Part shown: positions 5,421-7,013 of the stretch, one piece after another
Numbering within the stretch: the stretch's first letter is position 1
Layout: each line of letters opens with the position of its first letter
Source: Actinomycetota bacterium
GTDB lineage: Bacteria; Actinomycetota; Acidimicrobiia; Spongiisociales; ZC4RG35
DNA: 7,013 nucleotides
NCBI GenBank assembly: GCA_022615295.1
Contig: JAKEHF010000066.1
Span: 1-7,013 of the forward strand
Direction: 5' to 3'
The notes under the pieces: model-generated
Told to the model about the DNA's origin: nothing
What the model saw: only the letters and a program-made list of their open reading frames with translations
Database searches by the model: none
Program-made: the position numbers and the translations under genes

Positions 5421-6838
5421 CCGTCAGGGTGCGGATGGCCCCCTCCCCGACGGGGACCCTCCACGTCGGAACCGCACGTGCGGCGTTGTTCAACTGGCTC
5501 TACGCCCGTCACAACCACGGGGTGTTCATGCTGAGAATCGATGACACCGACCGGGAGAGATCCACCCAGGAGTTCGAGGAGGAGATCCTCGGCTCGCTGC
5601 GCTGGCTGGGTCTCGAATGGGACGAGGGGGTCGGCGTGGGCGGCCCACACGGCAGCTATCGACAGTCGGACCGCTTCGACCGCTACCGGGAGGTGGCCCA
5701 CGACCTCGTCCGCACCGGGGCCGCCTATTACGACGACCGGCCGGCCGAGGATCTGGGGGCCCTTCGCACCCAGGCAGTGGCCGAGGGTCTGCACCCCGCC
5801 CATTTCATCCGCCGCCCCGACCCGCCACGGGCCGAGGGGGCCATCCGCTTGGCCATTCCCCAAGACACTCCGGTGGTCTTCGACGATCTGGTGCGAGACC
5901 GGGTGAGCTTCGAGCCGGAGGACCTCGACGACTTCGTGATCCTGCGCAGCGACGGGACGCCCACCTACCACCTGGCGTCGACGGTCGACGACGTCGACTA
6001 CGAGATCACCCATGTGGCCAGGGGTGAGGACCTCCTCCCCTCCACCCCCAAGCACATCCTGCTCACCAGGGCCATGGGTCACACCGAGCCGATCTATGCC
6101 CATCTCCCCCTCCTCTTCGGAACCGACGGCCGCAAGCTGAGCAAGCGTCACGGGGCGACCGCGCTGAGCGACTACCGGAGCGGGGGTTACCTGCCTGAGG
6201 CGGTGTTCAACTATCTCGCCACCCTGGGATGGGGTCTCGACGCCGAAACCACGATCTTCGACCGTGAGCAGGCCGTCGCCAAGTTCGACCTGGCCGATGT
6301 GTCGAAGAACCCGGCGGCGTTCGACCCCGAGAAGCTGGCCTGGATGAATGGGGAGTACGTGAGAGCCTTGGGGGCCGAGCGCTTCATCGAACTGGCCCGC
6401 CCCCATGTGGAGACCGCGGTGGGCCGTACCCTCACCGCTGAGGAGTGGGAGCGTTTCGAGACGATCGCCCCTTTGGTACAGGAGCGGACCCATCTCCTCC
6501 CCGAGGCGGGTGACCAGGTGCTCTTTCTGTTCGGCGAGATCGAGGGTTACGACCCGGACTCCTGGGACAAGGTGATGACCCGGGACGAGGTTCCCAAGGT
6601 CCTCGACACCGCCCGCGAGGCCCTGGAAACGGTGGGAGACTGGACGGCCTCGGTCATCGAGACCGCTCTCCGGGCACTGCCCGACCGGCTCGGTGTCGGC
6701 GCCTCCCGTGTCTTCCAGCCGGTGCGAGTGGCCGTGACCGGTTCCTCGGTGAGCCCGCCCCTTTTCGAGTCGATCGCCGCCCTGGGACGGGACGCCACCT
6801 TGGCCCGGATCACGCGGGCCCGTCGAGAGTTGGGGTGA
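5417..6838 (+). CDS. gltX: Glutamyl-tRNA synthetase (class Ic)
   Basis: A 473-aa cytoplasmic enzyme that attaches glutamate to tRNA-Glu with ATP; where no GlnRS exists it may also mischarge tRNA-Gln for GatCAB. The HIGH signature is HVGT (16-19) in PSPTGTLHVGTARAALFNW, and the KMSKS signature is KLSKR (240-244). Between them are LRIDDTDRERS (39-49), FDDLVRDRVSF, FVILRSDGTPTYHLAS (Tyr184) and ITHVARGEDLLPSTP. The C-terminal anticodon-binding region contains LAWMNGEYV and ends in a helical segment. Length is standard. Differences: RIEDTD is RIDDTD (Asp42), and the zinc-binding CxC region found in some bacterial GluRS is absent (AYYDDRP, 103-109). The start is ATG 5417, overlapping the FAH stop by 4 bp, so translation is probably coupled. 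The cognate tRNA-Glu follows 100 bp downstream. Confidence 0.96.
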   Translation: MTVRVRMAPSPTGTLHVGTARAALFNWLYARHNHGVFMLRIDDTDRERSTQEFEEEILGSLRWLGLEWDEGVGVGGPHGSYRQSDRFDRYREVAHDLVRTGAAYYDDRPAEDLGALRTQAVAEGLHPAHFIRRPDPPRAEGAIRLAIPQDTPVVFDDLVRDRVSFEPEDLDDFVILRSDGTPTYHLASTVDDVDYEITHVARGEDLLPSTPKHILLTRAMGHTEPIYAHLPLLFGTDGRKLSKRHGATALSDYRSGGYLPEAVFNYLATLGWGLDAETTIFDREQAVAKFDLADVSKNPAAFDPEKLAWMNGEYVRALGAERFIELARPHVETAVGRTLTAEEWERFETIAPLVQERTHLLPEAGDQVLFLFGEIEGYDPDSWDKVMTRDEVPKVLDTAREALETVGDWTASVIETALRALPDRLGVGASRVFQPVRVAVTGSSVSPPLFESIAALGRDATLARITRARRELG

Positions 6839-6876
6839 CCCCCGGTCAGACCGTAACCTCACAGCGGTCGCTCCTT

Positions 6877-6927
6877 CGAACCCTGGGTTCACAGACCCGC
6901 TCAGCGACGGTGTGAACCCTGGGTTCG
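6877..6927. repeat. Paired palindromes forming a 17-bp-arm inverted repeat between gltX and tRNA-Glu
   Basis: The 13-mer GAACCCTGGGTTC, itself a palindrome around one central T, occurs twice (6878-6890 and 6914-6926), start to start 36 bp. The flanks extend it so that C-13mer-ACA (6877-6893) faces TGT-13mer-G (6911-6927). The arms are therefore inverted repeats of 17 bp with a single central T-T mismatch and a 17-nt loop. As RNA this is a strong hairpin after the gltX stop, but no U-tract follows, so it is not a classical intrinsic terminator. It could be a U-less terminator, a processing site ahead of the tRNA, or a double operator for a dimeric regulator. Confidence 0.8.
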
Positions 6928-6938
6928 GGATGTGTCAC

Positions 6939-7011
6939 GGTCCCGTCGTCCAGTGGCCGAGGACGCCGGCCTTTCAAGCCGGAAACGCCGGTTCGAATCC
7001 GGTCGGGACTA
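6939..7011 (+). tRNA. tRNA-Glu (anticodon UUC)
   Basis: A cloverleaf can be folded by eye. The acceptor GGTCCCG pairs with CGGGACT (G1-U72 wobble). The D stem is GTCC/GGAC, the anticodon stem CCGGC/GCCGG with loop CTTTCAA (anticodon TTC, reading GAA/GAG glutamate codons), and the T stem GCCGG/CCGGT with loop TTCGAAT. The discriminator is A. The last two bases of the window (CC) suggest an encoded CCA end cut by the edge. Its length of 73 nt before CCA is right for tRNA-Glu. It follows gltX and may be transcribed with it or from a promoter in the gap; a weak TAACCT at 6854-6859 is too far upstream to be convincing. Confidence 0.94.
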
Positions 7012-7013
7012 CC

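Noticed and set aside
6836..6848. Small palindrome TGACCCCCGGTCA at the gltX stop as a terminator
   Set aside because: A five-base-pair stem with a three-base loop and no U-tract is common by chance in such GC-rich DNA.
5105..6892. Long minus-strand open frame (595 codons) opposite gltX
   Set aside because: Its translation has no recognisable domain and is rich in Gly, Arg, His and Val. It mirrors the GC-rich codons of gltX, which has all GluRS motifs on the plus strand.
6871..6893. Minus-strand resemblance of the first palindrome to a tRNA T-arm (GGGTTCGAA), suggesting a tRNA remnant or attachment site
   Set aside because: Only the loop consensus matches. The bases after it do not complete a T stem, and no acceptor or anticodon arm can be folded nearby.

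Overview
The window is GC-rich bacterial chromosomal DNA with densely packed, mostly coupled genes. GTG is used as a start beside ATG, and the two divergent genes appear to have leaderless promoters. Together with a coenzyme F420 biosynthesis gene and a FAH-hydrolase/gltX/tRNA-Glu cluster, this points to Actinomycetota. The proteins look deep-branching (Acidimicrobiia-like) rather than Streptomyces- or Mycobacterium-like, but that is inference. No mobile element, CRISPR array or phage gene was seen.

Layout. A 56-bp divergent promoter region (3197-3252) separates two operons. Leftward, on the minus strand, the order is: pgpA (phosphatidylglycerophosphatase A, GTG start), a single-domain universal stress protein, a CofC/FbiD-type guanylyltransferase for F420 synthesis, a MOFRL-family glycerate 2-kinase overlapping the previous gene by 4 bp, and a short-chain dehydrogenase (SDR) cut by the left window edge. 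The SDR has its own Shine-Dalgarno sequence and a possible internal promoter. Rightward, on the plus strand, the order is: ilvE (branched-chain aminotransferase), an unrecognised 164-aa protein starting directly after the ilvE stop, a FAH-family hydrolase (4-bp overlap), gltX (glutamyl-tRNA synthetase, 4-bp overlap), then a 100-bp gap with a paired palindromic repeat, and a tRNA-Glu(UUC) at the right edge.

How the genes work together. In the rightward operon IlvE uses glutamate as amino donor, GluRS charges glutamate, and the cognate tRNA follows, so the set bears on the glutamate pool and translation; the FAH protein next to gltX is a known actinobacterial pairing. In the leftward operon glycerate 2-kinase makes 2-phosphoglycerate, one enolase step from phosphoenolpyruvate, which is the substrate of actinobacterial FbiD/CofC. 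The two genes are translationally coupled, so a substrate-supply link to F420 synthesis is plausible but unproven.

Most of the window is ordinary housekeeping DNA. The points worth a second look are the SDR whose catalytic Tyr is Phe, the altered signature motif in the glycerate kinase, the glycerate kinase-FbiD coupling, the paired palindromes between gltX and tRNA-Glu, the back-to-back leaderless promoters, and the unknown protein inside the gltX operon. I found no clear evidence of a wholly new multi-gene system.
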